The position numbers and the translations under genes were made by a program. Source: an uncultured Hyphomicrobiales bacterium (GTDB lineage: Bacteria; Pseudomonadota; Alphaproteobacteria; Rhizobiales; Beijerinckiaceae). From it: 37,413 nucleotides of DNA. The notes under the pieces were generated by a model. The model saw only the letters and a list, made by a program, of their open reading frames with translations, had not been told where the DNA came from and made no database searches. The DNA is taken from assembly GCA_903847605.1 (NCBI GenBank), contig CAINED010000062.1, positions 1-37,413 of the forward strand, read 5' to 3'. Positions 36,418 through 37,413 of the stretch are shown here, in pieces. Every line of letters begins with the position of its first letter. Positions within the stretch are counted from its first letter, which is position 1.

Positions 36418-36996
36418 TCACCACTCCTTCTGGACGGGGTCTGCAATTGCCTCTTCCAGCGGATTCTTCGGCTTGAACAGCGATTCCGGGCGCAGGCGGC
36501 CATCGGGACCGATCTGGTCCATGTCGCAATAGATTTCGAATTCAAAGCCATCGGGATCAAGGAAGTTGATGCTGATGTTGCAGCCCGCGCCCTTGCGGCC
36601 CTCGAAAACGACGGGAATGCCGTTTTCCTTGAACCAGGCCTTCGCCTGTTTCAGCACCTCGATATTCTCCACCTCGAAGGCGAGATGCTCGACCTGCAGG
36701 CTGCCGGCCATGTCGCGCGCGGGCGTCTTGCCCTTCTTCATCGGTTTCAGGCCGATGCCATGATGATCAGACGCGCAGCGGAAAAACACCATGCCGTGCT
36801 TGTTGCGGTCGGTCTCGATGAAGCCCATCACTTCGGTCCAGAATTTCGCCGTGCGTTCGACGTCGGTGACTTCATAGACGAAATGGCCGAGCTTCTTGCA
36901 CTTGATCGGCGAGACGCCCTTGTATTCGGCCGGATGGTAGTTGCCGGCAGCGGCGGCCTTGGCGCGGCGCTCTTCGGTCGAGACGTGGATGTTCAT
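36418..36996 (-). CDS. VOC-family metalloprotein (glyoxalase/extradiol-dioxygenase-like)
   Basis: A 192-residue vicinal-oxygen-chelate protein. The paired beta-alpha-beta-beta-beta modules are visible as KKLGHFVYEVTDVERTAKFW and VEHLAFEVENIEVLKQAKAW. Metal ligands are His38, His104 and Glu154 (in DPDGFEFEIYCD), which matches extradiol dioxygenases and related lyases. The substrate is not evident. A GGGGAG box precedes the ATG. It stands alone on the minus strand, 151 bases upstream of the protease start, and whether the two are co-transcribed is unclear. Glyoxalase I is a possible alternative, but the spacing and N-terminal extension fit a dioxygenase-like VOC better. Confidence 0.86.
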   Translation of the reverse strand: MNIHVSTEERRAKAAAAGNYHPAEYKGVSPIKCKKLGHFVYEVTDVERTAKFWTEVMGFIETDRNKHGMVFFRCASDHHGIGLKPMKKGKTPARDMAGSLQVEHLAFEVENIEVLKQAKAWFKENGIPVVFEGRKGAGCNISINFLDPDGFEFEIYCDMDQIGPDGRLRPESLFKPKNPLEEAIADPVQKEW

Positions 36997-37413
36997 CTTG
37001 TTCTCCCCTTGTCGATTTGCGCCCGCGCTAGCGAAGCGTTCTGCGTCAGGATAGCGCGACGCGGGCTTGCGATAAAGGGCGAAGCGCGAATAGCCCGCAA
37101 CGCTGGCGCGCCCGGGTCGATGAAGTGTGTAGCGCTTCTCCAGGTCGAGAGAGGCGCGGGATGCCGGACATTCCCCCGCTTCCGGAAGAATGTTGGGTAG
37201 AAGAACCGAAAGTCGGACGAACGTCCGGCATCCCGGCGGAAAACGCTGCTTGCGCGACGCATTCCGATTTTTGCGCGGAGTTTATAGGCTTGCTTTGCGC
37301 TGCCCTGGAGGACTGCTTTTCTCTCCTCCAGTCTGACATGTCCGATCCTTGCGGGATCGCCACATCAGTGCCGAAGCCCACGACGACACGGGTAGGCGCA
37401 ACTTGGGCCGCCA
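36997..37413. other. No convincing gene; inverted repeats
   Basis: Minus-strand frames at 36993-37262 and 37046-37381 are open, but their products are Arg/Ala/Ser-rich, lack any family motif and have no RBS. The stretch holds an exact 12-bp inverted repeat (37158-37169 with 37223-37234, GGGATGCCGGAC), a CTGGAGGA/TCCTCCAG hairpin (37305-37312 with 37324-37331) and a CGATCC/GGATCG hairpin (37343-37348 with 37354-37359). The promoter of the VOC gene should lie at its left end. Confidence 0.5.

Noticed and set aside
36993..37381. Minus-strand open frames upstream of the VOC gene
   Set aside because: Arg/Ser/Ala-rich products with no motif and no RBS, and the first overlaps the start of a well-supported gene. 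High GC explains the open frames.

Overview
The window comes from a GC-rich alphaproteobacterium, most likely order Hyphomicrobiales (Rhizobiales). The evidence is the division/cell-wall (dcw) gene order, the sahR-metF-metH methionine operon, the two rhizobial-style extragenic palindromes between murG and murC, and the alphaproteobacterial RNase P RNA. Family level cannot be fixed by eye; a Beijerinckiaceae-like lineage is a guess. No tRNA, rRNA, CRISPR array, transposase, integrase or phage gene was recognised.

Region 1 (about 1-21,550, all minus strand) is the dcw cluster, read right to left: mraZ, rsmH, ftsL, ftsI, murE, murF, mraY, murD, ftsW, murG, murC, murB, then, after an insertion, ddl and the probable first codons of ftsQ at the window edge. 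Spacing is very tight, with many 4-base ATGA overlaps. The cluster makes the lipid II precursor in the cytoplasm (MurB to MurF, Ddl), loads it onto lipid (MraY, MurG) and polymerises it at the septum (FtsW, FtsI, FtsL). The mraZ promoter carries four 10-bp-phased TGGGA-type boxes, which look like an MraZ autorepression operator.

Between murB and ddl lie six non-dcw genes on the same strand (about 6.3 kb): a cupin, two paralogous SAM-methyltransferases, a PHB-depolymerase-family esterase with a PhaR-like dyad upstream, a Bug/TctC-type periplasmic binding protein, and an exported argininosuccinate-lyase-like protein with altered active-site motifs.

Region 2 (about 21,740-24,750, plus strand) diverges from mraZ: an OpgC-type membrane acyltransferase, an exported SGNH hydrolase, and a second exported SGNH paralogue that has lost its catalytic residues. 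Together they look like an envelope-glycan acyl-modification module.

Region 3 (24,840-30,553, plus) is the methionine-cycle operon: sahR (ArsR DNA-binding domain fused to a methyltransferase-like sensor domain), metF and cobalamin-dependent metH. A SahR-like dyad overlaps the -10 region and the probable, possibly leaderless, start codon of sahR.

Region 4 (30,554-37,413) is mixed: a cytoplasmic AmpD-like amidase, a glycine-zipper lipoprotein, a lytic transglycosylase, rnpB with a recognisable promoter, a ModA-like binding protein without a signal peptide, an exported protein with a His-rich repeat tail, an exported trypsin-like protease and a VOC-family protein. The last ~410 bases hold no convincing gene.
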